From the NCBI GenBank assembly GCA_963978895.1, contig OZ022238.1:41236134-41300133 (forward strand): a stretch of 64,000 nucleotides of DNA. The letters are read 5' to 3'. Position numbers and translations under genes: made by a program. The stretch comes from Erpobdella octoculata. Taxonomy: Eukaryota > Annelida > Clitellata > Hirudinida > Erpobdellidae. Positions within the stretch are counted from its first letter, which is position 1; the number at the start of each line of letters is the position of its first letter. This document shows, one piece after another, positions 64,000-64,000 of the stretch. The notes under the pieces were generated by a model. That model did no database searches. It saw only the letters and a list, made by a program, of their open reading frames with translations, and was not told the origin of the DNA.

Positions 64000-64000
64000 T

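Overview
This is a stretch of animal (metazoan) nuclear DNA: AT-rich, full of introns, simple-sequence repeats and transposable elements. I recognise three spliced host genes. (1) A KNL2/MIS18BP1-type centromere protein with a SANTA domain, + strand, exons between about 21.7 and 27.0 kb. (2) A secreted PAN/apple plus C-type-lectin protein, - strand, 27.5-28.9 kb, with an in-frame stop in its last exon. (3) The regulatory half of a cGMP-dependent protein kinase, + strand, six exons from 41.27 to 56.34 kb, with the kinase domain beyond the window. There is also a tRNA-Trp gene at 7.1 kb. The phylum cannot be fixed from sequence alone. The Ty3/gypsy element at the right edge has integrase ahead of reverse transcriptase, an order best known from Gmr1-type elements of deuterostomes, so an invertebrate deuterostome such as a tunicate is a reasonable guess only.

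Layout. 1-6270: head-to-tail array of ~1.44 kb units, each with a - strand SMG6-like PIN-nuclease reading frame and its own TATA box; every copy is broken, each differently. 6271-6900: internally deleted Helitron carrying the N-terminal part of its replicase. 7114-7185: tRNA-Trp. 7.46-9.35 kb: foldback-type element. 9.5-13.7 kb: minisatellites, a 365-bp tandem duplication, a GGGCC-rich Helitron-like end and a 962-bp (TACA)n tract. 13.7-14.0 kb: Helitron helicase tail. 15.6-20.8 kb: nested terminal-inverted-repeat elements around a second foldback element, plus an AT-rich minisatellite. 21.1-27.0 kb: hAT MITE and the KNL2-like gene, one of whose introns holds a hAT element with a BED-finger remnant. 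27.5-28.9 kb: lectin gene. 29.5-31 kb: a LINE fragment inside a SINE. 31.8-37.2 kb: Helitron replicase/Pif1 helicase relic with a third foldback element, a SAP-motif coding relic and a small MITE. 37.7-40.2 kb: hairpins and a fourth foldback element. 41.3-56.3 kb: kinase gene with repeat-rich introns (SINE, hAT relic, long tetranucleotide and pentanucleotide tracts). 57.9-59.4 kb: inverted-repeat element. 59.47-64.0 kb: LTR and pol of the gypsy element, running off the right edge.

The most distinctive structural theme is four elements, different in sequence but alike in build: a ~0.9-1.9 kb body bounded by inverted arrays of 12-18 bp tandem repeats. The most distinctive coding theme is the PIN-nuclease array.

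Exon boundaries were chosen by hand. GT/AG sites and reading phase agree at every junction of the three spliced genes, but no transcript evidence was available.
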